Below are positions 24,558 to 33,045 of a DNA stretch of 64,000 bases, in pieces; positions within the stretch are counted from its first letter, which is position 1; each line of letters starts with the position of its first letter. Location: assembly GCF_030216305.1 (NCBI RefSeq), contig NZ_JASOKT010000007.1:1-64000 (forward strand), written 5' to 3'. The translations under genes and the position numbers were made by a program. Source of the stretch: Actinotignum timonense. Lineage in GTDB: Bacteria > Actinomycetota > Actinomycetes > Actinomycetales > Actinomycetaceae. The notes beneath the pieces are model-generated. The model was not told the origin of the DNA, made no database searches, and saw nothing but the letters and a program-made list of their open reading frames with translations.

Positions 24558-25622
24558 AATACCACCGTCTCTCCTGCCGCCGCGCCTGCGGGCACCGTCG
24601 CCGCCGTGGACTCCCCCGCCACCGCAGCCGCTCCTACCTCAAAACTGGTGCGCTATGCCTGGCTCTCCGTTGCGGCAGCCCTCATCACCATTGCGCTCAA
24701 AGCGGCCGGATACTGGCTCACGGGTTCGGTGGGTCTCCTCTCCGACGCCTCGGAATCGCTGGTCAATCTGGCAGCGGCTGTCGTTGCTGTGCTGGCTCTT
24801 TCCGCGGCTGCGAAACCCGCCAATGAGCGCTATACCTACGGGCGCTCGAAGGCTGAATATTTTTCTTCCGCCGTGGAAGGCGCGATGATTTTCGCGGCGG
24901 CCGGTTTTATTATTTTTTCCGCAGTTGATCGCATTATTCACCCCCAGCCGCTCTCGGACCTGGGATGGGGGCTGGGCATCGTGGCGCTCGCGTCACTGGT
25001 CAATGGGCTTGTCGGCGCCATCCTGCTGCGCGCCGGTGCGAAGCACCGTTCCCCCACCCTGCGCGCCGACGGCAAACATCTCCTGACCGACGTGATCACC
25101 TCCGCCGGGGTGATCGTGGGTGTGGGGCTGGTGGCGCTAACCGATCAGCCTCTTCTCGATCCCATCGTCGCTATCCTGGTCGCGGCCAATATCCTGCTCA
25201 CCGGGGTAAAGCTGCTGCGTGAGTCGCTGGCGGGCCTCATGGACGCAGCCCTTCCCGACCCGGATACCGAAAAAATCGTAGCGATTCTCCGTTCGCATAC
25301 CCGCCGCGAGGTGCGTTTCCACGGCCTGCAAACCCGGGTGGCGGGCCGTGAATCGTTTTGTAATTTTGATCTGCTGGTGCCCTCCACCTGGACGGTGCGC
25401 GAGGGCCACGAACTCGCCGAGGATATCGCGGAGGAATTACGCGCCGCCGTGCCCCACCTGCGTGCCCTCATCCACGTCGAGCCCTTGGAAGACCCGCGTT
25501 CCTACGAGGACATTCCGGAAGGTTACGTGCCGTTGGGCGGTATTTCTGATGCGGTGCCGGATATCGTGGTGGAGGCTTTAACCACGGGGAAGAACGACGA
25601 CGCCGCTCCCTCCCAGAAATAA
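24555..25622 (+). CDS. Cation diffusion facilitator family transporter
   Basis: Proton-coupled exporter of divalent metal ions (zinc, manganese, iron or cobalt), 355 residues from GTG 24555. Six membrane segments are seen: the second carries LLSDASESLVNL and the fifth KHLLTDVITS, the paired metal-site helices of CDF proteins. The cytosolic C-terminal dimerisation domain starts near residue 220. The first site has Asp but no second Asp four residues later, which may affect metal choice. A nearby in-frame ATG (24546) is less likely because of the promoter position. Convergent with ffh. Confidence 0.88.
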   Translation: MNTTVSPAAAPAGTVAAVDSPATAAAPTSKLVRYAWLSVAAALITIALKAAGYWLTGSVGLLSDASESLVNLAAAVVAVLALSAAAKPANERYTYGRSKAEYFSSAVEGAMIFAAAGFIIFSAVDRIIHPQPLSDLGWGLGIVALASLVNGLVGAILLRAGAKHRSPTLRADGKHLLTDVITSAGVIVGVGLVALTDQPLLDPIVAILVAANILLTGVKLLRESLAGLMDAALPDPDTEKIVAILRSHTRREVRFHGLQTRVAGRESFCNFDLLVPSTWTVREGHELAEDIAEELRAAVPHLRALIHVEPLEDPRSYEDIPEGYVPLGGISDAVPDIVVEALTTGKNDDAAPSQK

Positions 25623-25643
25623 CCACGTGGCCAAGAACAACGT

Positions 25644-25669
25644 AGCGGGCAAGATTCCTCCTGCCCGCT
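25644..25669. terminator. Hairpin between the CDF gene and ffh
   Basis: AGCGGGCA (25644-25651) and TGCCCGCT (25662-25669) form a perfect 8-bp stem between two convergent genes. There is no U-tract on either side; a bidirectional terminator is likely. Confidence 0.55.
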
Positions 25670-25684
25670 GCGCCGTCGTCGGCA

Positions 25685-27247
25685 TTATTTAAGGAAGCGC
25701 TTGAGCTCTTCCATACTTGCCATATCGGGCCCCGCTTGAGCAGCGCCGGGAAGCTGAGCTCCCTTGCCGAAGGCCGAGCCCTGTTCGGCACGCTGCCGTG
25801 CCGCCGCTGCTTCGGCTTCCTGGCGGGCGCGTTTCGCCGGATTCCCCGAACGCCCCTTCTTGCCGCCCGAAACGTTCTTCTTCGCGCGTTTCTGTTTGCG
25901 TGAGCCCCCGCCAACGCCGGGCATGCCGGGCATTCCCGGCATCCCGCCCCCGCGACTCATCTGCGTCATCATTTTCGCAGCACCCTCAAAGCGCTGCACC
26001 AGCTGATTGACTTCCTGGACGGTGGTCCCCGAACCGCGAGCGATGCGCTGACGGCGCGAACCGTTGAGGATTTTCGGGGTACGGCGCTCGGCGGGCGTCA
26101 TGGATTGGATAATGGCCTCCACGCGCCCCATCGAGGATTCATCCCACTGCTCGAGGGCTTCGCGGTACTGCCCCATTCCGGGCAGCATCCCCATGAGTTT
26201 CTTGAGGGAACCCATCCGCTTGATTTGATTCATTTGCACGAGGAAGTCATTGAGGTCGAAGGACCCCTCGCTCATTTTTTCCGAGAGTTCGCGCTGCTGT
26301 TCTTGCGTCCAGGTGGCTTCGGCCCGTTCGATAAGGGAGAGAATATCGCCCATATCGAGGATGCGGGAAGCCATGCGGTCGGCGTGGAAGCGTTCGAAAT
26401 CTTCCAGTTTTTCACCGGTGGAGGCGAAGAGAATCGGTTTGCCGGTCACGCCGCGCACCGAGAGCGCCGCGCCGCCGCGGGTATCGCCATCGAGCTTGGT
26501 GATAACCACGCCGGTGAAGCCAACGCCATCTTGGAAGGCCTTCGCGGTGGCAACCGCGTCCTGGCCGATCATGGCATCGATAACGAAGAGTACTTCGTCG
26601 GGATTGACGGCGGCCCGGATATCGGCGGCCTGCTGCATGAGGACCTCGTCGATACCCAAACGCCCGGCGGTGTCCACCACGACGGCGCCGTAGCCGTTCG
26701 CGGCGGCGTAGTCCACGCCACTGGCGGCCACCTGGATGGGGTCACCCACCCCGTTACCGGGTTCGGGAGCCCATACATCCACCCCGGCGCGTTCGCCCAC
26801 CACCTGGAGCTGTTGCACGGCGTTGGGGCGCTGCAAATCGGAGGCCACGAGAAGCGCCTTGCGGCCCCCGCGGGCGAACCAACGCCCGAGCTTACCAGCC
26901 AGCGTGGTTTTACCCGCGCCCTGGAGGCCGGCGAGCATGACCACGGTGGGCCGCCCCTGCGCAAAATTCAGTTCCCGAGTTTCCCCGCCGAGAATCTCGA
27001 TGAGTTCGTCATTAACAATTTTGACGATCTGCTGGGACGGGTTGAGGGCCTGGGAGCGCACCGCACCGGTGGCTCGTTCGCGCACCGCGGCGGTGAACTC
27101 GCGCACCACGGGAAGCGCGACATCGGCGTCCAAGAGGGCACGCCGAATCTCGCTAATGGTGGTTTCTACATCCGCCTGGGTGAGAACACCCTTGGAGCGC
27201 AGATTCTTGAATGCACCGGAAATCCGGTCGGAAAGATTATTAAACAC
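25685..27247 (-). CDS. ffh: Signal recognition particle protein Ffh
   Basis: GTPase of the signal recognition particle that brings nascent membrane proteins to FtsY. The 520 residues show the N domain (1-85), the G domain with GLQGAGKTT (107-115), DTAGRLG and TKLDGDTRGG, and the methionine-rich M domain (MNQIKRMGSLKKLMGMLPGMG, ending in RQRIARGSG). After this comes a Gly/Met and basic Ala/Lys tail of about 90 residues. No SRP RNA gene was recognised nearby. Confidence 0.97.
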   Translation of the reverse strand: MFNNLSDRISGAFKNLRSKGVLTQADVETTISEIRRALLDADVALPVVREFTAAVRERATGAVRSQALNPSQQIVKIVNDELIEILGGETRELNFAQGRPTVVMLAGLQGAGKTTLAGKLGRWFARGGRKALLVASDLQRPNAVQQLQVVGERAGVDVWAPEPGNGVGDPIQVAASGVDYAAANGYGAVVVDTAGRLGIDEVLMQQAADIRAAVNPDEVLFVIDAMIGQDAVATAKAFQDGVGFTGVVITKLDGDTRGGAALSVRGVTGKPILFASTGEKLEDFERFHADRMASRILDMGDILSLIERAEATWTQEQQRELSEKMSEGSFDLNDFLVQMNQIKRMGSLKKLMGMLPGMGQYREALEQWDESSMGRVEAIIQSMTPAERRTPKILNGSRRQRIARGSGTTVQEVNQLVQRFEGAAKMMTQMSRGGGMPGMPGMPGVGGGSRKQKRAKKNVSGGKKGRSGNPAKRARQEAEAAAARQRAEQGSAFGKGAQLPGAAQAGPDMASMEELKRFLK

Positions 27248-27452
27248 TGGCCAGCCTTCGCGTCAAAAACTCGTTCCATTGTAAAGCAGGGGGCGCGGGC
27301 GCGCATATTCGCCGCTGGTGCGGCGGCGTGCCCGCTGATGCGGAGGTATGGTGCGGCGGTAGAGCTACCCGCAAACGTGGCGCCGGGATACCAGCCCGCG
27401 CGTCTCTGCCCGCTCCTTGCCCCACGCTCCGCACTTCCCGTACTTCCCCCAC

Positions 27453-28643
27453 TTAGTTCAGTAGGGAATCGACGAAATCTTCCGGGTCGAAGGGAGCCAG
27501 GTCGTCCGGCCCCTCCCCCAGGCCCACCAGTTTGACGGGCACGCCCAGTTCACGCTGCACCGAAATAACGATGCCGCCCTTGGCGGTGCCGTCCAGCTTG
27601 GTGAGCACAATACCGGTCAGCCCGGTGACCTCCGCGAAAACGCGGGCCTGCTGCATCCCGTTTTGCCCCGTGGTGGCATCCAGGACGAGAAGAACTTCAT
27701 TGACCGGCGCGGTGCGTTCCATAACGCGCTTGATTTTTCCAAGTTCGTCCATAAGCCCGGCCTTATTTTGGAGGCGTCCAGCGGTATCCACAATCACTAC
27801 GTCCACTCCGGCAGCATCGGCCTGCGCCACCGCATCGAAAGCGACGGAGGCCGGATCGGCACCTTCGCGATCCGAACGCACCACATCGACTCCCACGCGG
27901 TCGCCCCAGGTGACCAGCTGATCCGCTGCGGCCGCCCGGAAGGTATCAGCAGCCCCGAGCAGCACCGTGGTTCCCTGCGCGCGCAGCAGGCGCGCGAGCT
28001 TACCCACCGTGGTGGTTTTCCCGGTGCCGTTCACGCCCACCATAAGAACCGCCGCGGGATGCACCGCGCCGGAATCCGCTTCGCTGCGGGTGAGGTTGAG
28101 GGAGCGATCCATATCCGGACCCACGTGGCGCAGCAGTTCCTCACGCAAAATTTCGCGTACCCGCTGCGGGTCGCTGGTGCTTTCAATTTTCACCCGCGAG
28201 CGCAGGCCCTCCATGATCTCACTGGTAGCATCCAGCCCCACATCGGCCATGATGAGGGTATCTTCCAGTTCTTCCCAGTCGGCCGCGGAAAGATCCCCGC
28301 GCGAGAGAATCGCCAAAAGTGCCTGCCCGAAACCGCCCGAGCGAGCCAGCCGGGCCCGCAGGCGCTGCATCCGGGAGGGAATCGATTCGGGTTGTTCAAC
28401 AGCCGGAACGGTAACAATAGCCGGGGTGGCATCGCTGGTGCTTTCACCGGGAGTTTCGCCGGGTGCTTCCGCATCGGTACCCTCCGCGGCTTCTGCCGCA
28501 CCATCCCCTTCAAGAACTGGGGTATCCCGGCGTTCCAATTCCTCGCGCCGCTGGTTCTTTTTGACCAGGGAAATGACGAGGGGAACGAGGAGGAGGGCGG
28601 CAACGCCAGCGATGACAAGTGCAAGAACTACAGGATTATCCAC
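27453..28643 (-). CDS. ftsY: Signal recognition particle receptor FtsY
   Basis: SRP receptor GTPase. It has an N-terminal hydrophobic segment (residues about 4-25), an acidic Ala/Glu linker (about 35-90) and the NG domain with VGVNGTGKTTT, GAADTFRAAAADQL, DTAGRLQN and TKLDGTAKGG. Membrane-anchored forms with an acidic linker are usual in actinobacteria. The start is unclear: GTG 28643 is preceded by GGAGGG with almost no spacing, and GTG 28679 adds 12 residues without a Shine-Dalgarno. I use 28643, where the sequence begins VDNPVV. Downstream of smc and a small membrane protein gene. Confidence 0.93.
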   Translation of the reverse strand: MDNPVVLALVIAGVAALLLVPLVISLVKKNQRREELERRDTPVLEGDGAAEAAEGTDAEAPGETPGESTSDATPAIVTVPAVEQPESIPSRMQRLRARLARSGGFGQALLAILSRGDLSAADWEELEDTLIMADVGLDATSEIMEGLRSRVKIESTSDPQRVREILREELLRHVGPDMDRSLNLTRSEADSGAVHPAAVLMVGVNGTGKTTTVGKLARLLRAQGTTVLLGAADTFRAAAADQLVTWGDRVGVDVVRSDREGADPASVAFDAVAQADAAGVDVVIVDTAGRLQNKAGLMDELGKIKRVMERTAPVNEVLLVLDATTGQNGMQQARVFAEVTGLTGIVLTKLDGTAKGGIVISVQRELGVPVKLVGLGEGPDDLAPFDPEDFVDSLLN

Positions 28644-28689
28644 CCCTCCAGTCTTGCAGAGGGGGACAAGTTTTTCCACCTAGAAGGTT

Positions 28690-29232
28690 TTAGGCGCTGC
28701 GCCGTTCGCGCTCGTCAGTATCCTCAGGCGCGAAACTTTCTGCGACGTCCGTGCCGTGGCTTTCTTCCGGTGCCTCCGCAGCAACGCCCACGACGTCCGC
28801 ACCATCCACACCGTCCACGACTCCTGCGACGCCCGCGCCCTCCACTTCCGCGCGGTTTTCTTCTTCGGCGCTCACGGCGCGACGGCGCAGCGGCGGGGCG
28901 GGAATACGAGCCCGCAGTTTTTCACTGTTGCGGCGCACCGTTTCCGAGATTTCACGCTCCGTTTCCCGCGCGCGGTCAAAGTGCTCATCGAGGGTTTCGG
29001 AAGTGATATAAGCTTCGGATTCGTGCGCGAAAGCCTCGAACATATCGTCTACTGCCGTATCGTGGTGGACGATGTCATAGGTGTCCATATCCAGTTCATC
29101 AGAGCGCCACGCGTCAAAAGATTCCGCGACGGATGTTCCAGCGCTTTTCCCGGAATTCCGCGCAAAGGACAGGGCATACACCAGCGCTGCGGCAGCGATA
29201 ATGATGGCGATAACAACGATGATAAGGGGCAC
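28690..29232 (-). CDS. Small single-pass membrane protein with acidic cytosolic tail
   Basis: Not recognised as a named family. About 180 residues: the protein begins directly with a hydrophobic helix (PLIIVVIAIIIAAAALVYAL), then a charged, probably helical segment rich in Glu, Asp and Arg (EREISETVRRNSEKLRARI), a basic patch, and an Ala/Gly/Val/Asp-rich end. It lies between smc and ftsY on the same strand. Start GTG 29232 is chosen because CATAAT ends six bases upstream; the frame remains open to a TTG at 29274. Confidence 0.7.
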   Translation of the reverse strand: MPLIIVVIAIIIAAAALVYALSFARNSGKSAGTSVAESFDAWRSDELDMDTYDIVHHDTAVDDMFEAFAHESEAYITSETLDEHFDRARETEREISETVRRNSEKLRARIPAPPLRRRAVSAEEENRAEVEGAGVAGVVDGVDGADVVGVAAEAPEESHGTDVAESFAPEDTDERERRSA

Positions 29233-29238
29233 GGTCTC

Positions 29239-29244
29239 ATTATG
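29239..29244 (-). promoter_or_regulatory. Leaderless -10 element of the small membrane protein gene
   Basis: CATAAT read on the minus strand, six bases before GTG 29232, the same spacing and hexamer as before the YeiH-type gene. The -35 is weak. Confidence 0.35.
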
Positions 29245-29316
29245 AGAATTTTTGCGGCGGACGGCTACCTCCAACCCGCCCGCGAGCGGAATTGTTACCG
29301 AACTGCAACGTAAGTC

Positions 29317-32300
29317 TCATTGTTCGCGCAGCTCAGACATGCGCTGGGAAACCACGGTGGATACCCCGTCTTCGCGCATTGCCACCCCGTATAGCGCATC
29401 GGCAATTTCCATGGTGCGTTTCTGGTGGGTGATGACCAGGAGCTGGGAAGAGCGCTGCAATTCCCGGAAAATCTCGAGAAGGCGCCCCAGATTAACGTCA
29501 TCAAGGGCGGCTTCCACCTCGTCCATCACATAGAACGGGGAGGGGCGAGCCATAAAGATCGCCACGAGGAAAGCAATAGCGGTGAGCGAGCGCTCCCCAC
29601 CAGAAAGCAGGGACAGCCGCTTGACGCGTTTACCGGGCGGCCGCGCCTCAATTTCCACCCCGGTGGTCAGCACATTCTCCGGGTCGGTGATAATAAGGCG
29701 CCCTTCCCCACCCGGGAAAAGGCGAGCAAAAACCTGCTCAAAACGGGCGCTACTATCGCTAAGCGCGGCTTTCATAACGAGGGTGACTCGTTCATCAAGC
29801 TCCGCCACAATATCGAGAAGGTCGGCGCGGGTTTTCTTCAGGTCATCAAGTTGCTGGGCGAGGTACTTTTGACGTTCTTCCAGCGCGGCGTGTTCCTCCA
29901 GGGCGAGCGGGTTAATGGTGCCCAGCCTCGCGAGGGCACGCTGCGCCGTAGCCAGGCGCCGTTCCTGTTCGGCGCGAATGTAGGGCACCGCACCGTCCTC
30001 GGTGGGCACCTGGATATGCGGTCCGAATTCTTCGACGAGGGTAGTGCTATCGACGCCCAGGTCCTCGAGGGCACGGGTGGCTAGCTGCTCGTATTCCATG
30101 CGGGCACGGGCGGTCGCCAGTTCGCGGGCGTGGGTGGAATCTGCGAGCTCGCGTTCGCGGGTGCGTAGCTGATCGACGCGTTCGCGTAGGTGCGTGAGCT
30201 GCCCCTCGGCGCCGTGTTGTTCTTCTTCTACCCGACGACGCCGCTCGGCCACCTCGGCACGTAGGCTGCGCACGTGAGCCAAGGCGCGCACCGCCCCGGC
30301 TGCGACCTGCCCCGCCAGCACCGCGTGCTGGCCACGGATCTGGCGGGCGCGTTCTTCCCGCTCAATACGTTCGCGGGCCAGCCGGGCCCGGTTATCCAGG
30401 GCATCAGCCCGCCCGCTCAGGGCCCGGAAGCGTTCTTCGGCGGTGCGCAGCGCCAGCCGAGCCTCCGTTTCCTGTTTGCGGGCTCCCACGGCGGCCTCAT
30501 GCGCGCTATCGCGCTGCTGAGAGAGCCGGGCAAGTTCGCCATCACCTGGAATATCGGCAGTATCTTCTTCAGGCTCCGCGAAGCTATCCAGCTCTGCTTG
30601 CCGGGCGGCGATATCTTCCCGCAAGGAGGCGGCGCGGGCGACGGTGCGCTCTTCATCGGCGCGCGCGGCGGAGAGGGCCTGGCGCAGGGCCCCCAATTGG
30701 GCGGTGGCGGCGGCCAGGTTAGAATCGCGCGCCGTCAGTTCACTCCCGGAAGCTTCGGCGCGGGCGCGGGCATCTTCTTCAGCGCTCTCCGCTTTCCGGA
30801 GCGCCGCGGCTGCCTCGTCGGCTGCGGTGGCGGCGGCATCAAGCTGCTCGGAGGCCTCCTGGTAGGCAGCTTGGCGGGCGAGGGTAGCAGCGGCGGTGGC
30901 CTCTCCCCCGGTAGCGGTGCACGCAGTGATAATGTCTCCGCTCCGTGTCACCGCACGGGGAGCCCCGGCACTCACGAGCTGACGGGCGGTCACAAGATCG
31001 GCAGTGAGGGCGGTGCCTGCCAGGAGCTGTGTGAGGAGGCCAGCTAGATCGCTGCCTGCCTGGGACCCGCTCACCACCGCCAGGGCATGAACTGCGGCAT
31101 CCGGATCTGGGCGCACCGTTTCGAAAGCAGCATTGAGCGCAGCTTCGCGGGCGGCAGCTGCGGCGTCGTCGTTCTTCCCTCCCGTAATGGTGAGGGTAAG
31201 GCGCCCGGCTTGCGCCTGCGCGGCACCCCGCAAAATATCGACGGCGCTGTCCAGATTGTCCACCACCGCGCCGGATGCGGCGCCCATCAGCGCATTTTCC
31301 GCCGCGCTTTCCCATCCGCGTTCCACGTGGAGGTGGTCGCGCAACAGGGCCGCACCGTGCTCGATAGCCCAGGCAGTGGCATCTTCGGGTTCCAGCGAGA
31401 GCGCGAGAGTATCGACAATCGCTTGTAAGCGCGCCATTTCCTCGCGAGCACGCGCCTCGTTCGCACGGGCGTCTTCCACGGCGGCGCGGGCCGCGAGATG
31501 AGCCCGAGTATGTTCTTCGTGAGTGGTGGCGAGGGTATCGTCCCCGGCGGAGGTGGCAACGAGTTCTTCTTCGATAGCCGTAACCTGCACGCTGGTGGTT
31601 TGCACGCGCTGGCGCGCGGCCGCCACGTCCTTCTCTACGCGTTCAATTTCGGCTTGGAGTGCTTCGAGCCGAGAGCGCACCGCGGAAACTTTCCCGGCCC
31701 GGCGCGCGGCGTTCTCCCGCGCGTCAGCACGGGCACGGCTCGCCTGGTTATAGGCTCGCTCAGCGGCAGATTCCGCGGTTTCAGTTTCCTCACGCTGGGT
31801 AAGGACGGTGCGCAGGGCGTCCTGGGCCTCACGTACGCGCCCCTCCAGTTCTTCTTCTTCAGCGCGAGCCCGGACGGCGCGCGCCTGGAGCTCCTCGGGG
31901 TCGTCTTGCCCGCCCCGTGCCGGCATGGTGCTCAGGGTGCGTTCGCGTTCGCGCGCCAGTTCGTCCATGGCGCGGAATCGTTCCTCGAGGGAGGCGAGCC
32001 GCTCGGAGCTATCGCGCAACGCAGAGAGCTGGGGACTCAGGCGCGCATGGTGTTCTTCTGCCTCGGCGAGGGCGGCGCGGGCCTGGGTGAGGGCCGCTTG
32101 GTTTTCTTCACGTAGCTGGGCGGTGCGCTGGTCTTCGGCAGCCCCGGCTTCCAGCCGCGCCTGCGCCTGTGCTAGATCATCAGCGAGAAGGCGGGCCCGA
32201 GCGTCGCGCTCGGTGGCTTGGATAACCTGGGCACGGCGGGCGGCCTCCGCCTGTTTGGCGAGCGGTCCGAGCTGACGGCGCAGCTCCGCGGTGAGATCCT

Positions 32301-32874
32301 CCACCCGCGTGAACGAGCCCTTCATCGCTTCGAGTTTACGCAGAGTTTTTTCTTTGCGACGGCGGTGTTTGAGCACCCCGGCGGCTTCTTCAACGATATT
32401 GCGGCGCTCTTCGGGACTGGAGGTGAGAACTTCGTCGAGGCGGCCCTGCCCGATAATGACGTGCATTTCCCGCCCCATGCCGGTATCCGAGAGCAGTTCC
32501 TGGACATCGAGGAGGCGTGCCGGGGTGCCGTTAATGGCGTATTCGGAGCCGCCGGCGCGGAAGAGAGTACGGGTGATGGTCACTTCGGAATATTCGATGG
32601 GGAGCACGCCATCGGAATTATCGATGGTGAGGGAAACTTCCGCGCGTCCGAGCGCGGGACGACGCGAGGTGCCGGCGAAAATAACATCCGCCATGGAGCC
32701 ACCCCGTAGAGTTTTCGCGCCCTGCTCGCCCATCACCCAGGCGAGGGCGTCCACCACGTTGGATTTCCCTGAACCATTAGGGCCGACCACCGCGTTAATT
32801 CCGGGTTCAAAGCGCACTGTGGTGGCGGTGGCAAAGGATTTGAATCCTCGCATGGTCAAGGTTTTTAAGTGCAC
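29317..32874 (-). CDS. smc: Chromosome segregation protein SMC
   Basis: Full-length condensin ATPase of 1185 residues. Walker A is GPNGSGKSNVVDALAWVMGEQG-type at 31-52. Two long coiled coils (about 170-490 and 670-1000, Ala/Arg/Glu-rich) flank the hinge (about 510-660), which has GAASGAVVDNLDSA. The C-terminal head holds the signature LSLLSGGERSLTAIAF and Walker B FYVMDEVEAALDD. ScpA and ScpB genes are not in the window. The GTG start at 32874 has no clear Shine-Dalgarno; CATAAT lies eight bases upstream. Confidence 0.97.
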   Translation of the reverse strand: MHLKTLTMRGFKSFATATTVRFEPGINAVVGPNGSGKSNVVDALAWVMGEQGAKTLRGGSMADVIFAGTSRRPALGRAEVSLTIDNSDGVLPIEYSEVTITRTLFRAGGSEYAINGTPARLLDVQELLSDTGMGREMHVIIGQGRLDEVLTSSPEERRNIVEEAAGVLKHRRRKEKTLRKLEAMKGSFTRVEDLTAELRRQLGPLAKQAEAARRAQVIQATERDARARLLADDLAQAQARLEAGAAEDQRTAQLREENQAALTQARAALAEAEEHHARLSPQLSALRDSSERLASLEERFRAMDELARERERTLSTMPARGGQDDPEELQARAVRARAEEEELEGRVREAQDALRTVLTQREETETAESAAERAYNQASRARADARENAARRAGKVSAVRSRLEALQAEIERVEKDVAAARQRVQTTSVQVTAIEEELVATSAGDDTLATTHEEHTRAHLAARAAVEDARANEARAREEMARLQAIVDTLALSLEPEDATAWAIEHGAALLRDHLHVERGWESAAENALMGAASGAVVDNLDSAVDILRGAAQAQAGRLTLTITGGKNDDAAAAAREAALNAAFETVRPDPDAAVHALAVVSGSQAGSDLAGLLTQLLAGTALTADLVTARQLVSAGAPRAVTRSGDIITACTATGGEATAAATLARQAAYQEASEQLDAAATAADEAAAALRKAESAEEDARARAEASGSELTARDSNLAAATAQLGALRQALSAARADEERTVARAASLREDIAARQAELDSFAEPEEDTADIPGDGELARLSQQRDSAHEAAVGARKQETEARLALRTAEERFRALSGRADALDNRARLARERIEREERARQIRGQHAVLAGQVAAGAVRALAHVRSLRAEVAERRRRVEEEQHGAEGQLTHLRERVDQLRTRERELADSTHARELATARARMEYEQLATRALEDLGVDSTTLVEEFGPHIQVPTEDGAVPYIRAEQERRLATAQRALARLGTINPLALEEHAALEERQKYLAQQLDDLKKTRADLLDIVAELDERVTLVMKAALSDSSARFEQVFARLFPGGEGRLIITDPENVLTTGVEIEARPPGKRVKRLSLLSGGERSLTAIAFLVAIFMARPSPFYVMDEVEAALDDVNLGRLLEIFRELQRSSQLLVITHQKRTMEIADALYGVAMREDGVSTVVSQRMSELREQ

Positions 32875-32882
32875 GATTACAG

Positions 32883-32888
32883 ATTATG
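32883..32888 (-). promoter_or_regulatory. Putative leaderless -10 element of smc
   Basis: Minus-strand GGCATAAT with the hexamer CATAAT at 32883-32888, eight bases before the GTG start. Same extended -10 sequence as at yeiH (GGCATAAT). Confidence 0.4.
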
Positions 32889-32928
32889 CCAGACGGCACC
32901 ACCGGTGGGACTCCGACGGGGCGTCGAT

Positions 32929-33036
32929 ACGGTGCTAAGGAGCACCGACGCCATTCGTGGCACGCCGCGGCTCGGCGACAGAAGCCGTTAACGGTGCAAC
33001 GGTGCGCGGCTAAGGTGCGACGGTGCGCCGCACCGT
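32929..33036. repeat. Cluster of five ACGGTGC/GCACCGT heptamers
   Basis: ACGGTGC at 32929, 32991, 32999 and 33020, and the reverse complement GCACCGT at 33030. The last two form a 17-base palindrome just beyond the stop of the AspT-type gene and may act as its terminator. Confidence 0.55.
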
Positions 33037-33045
33037 TACGGGTTC

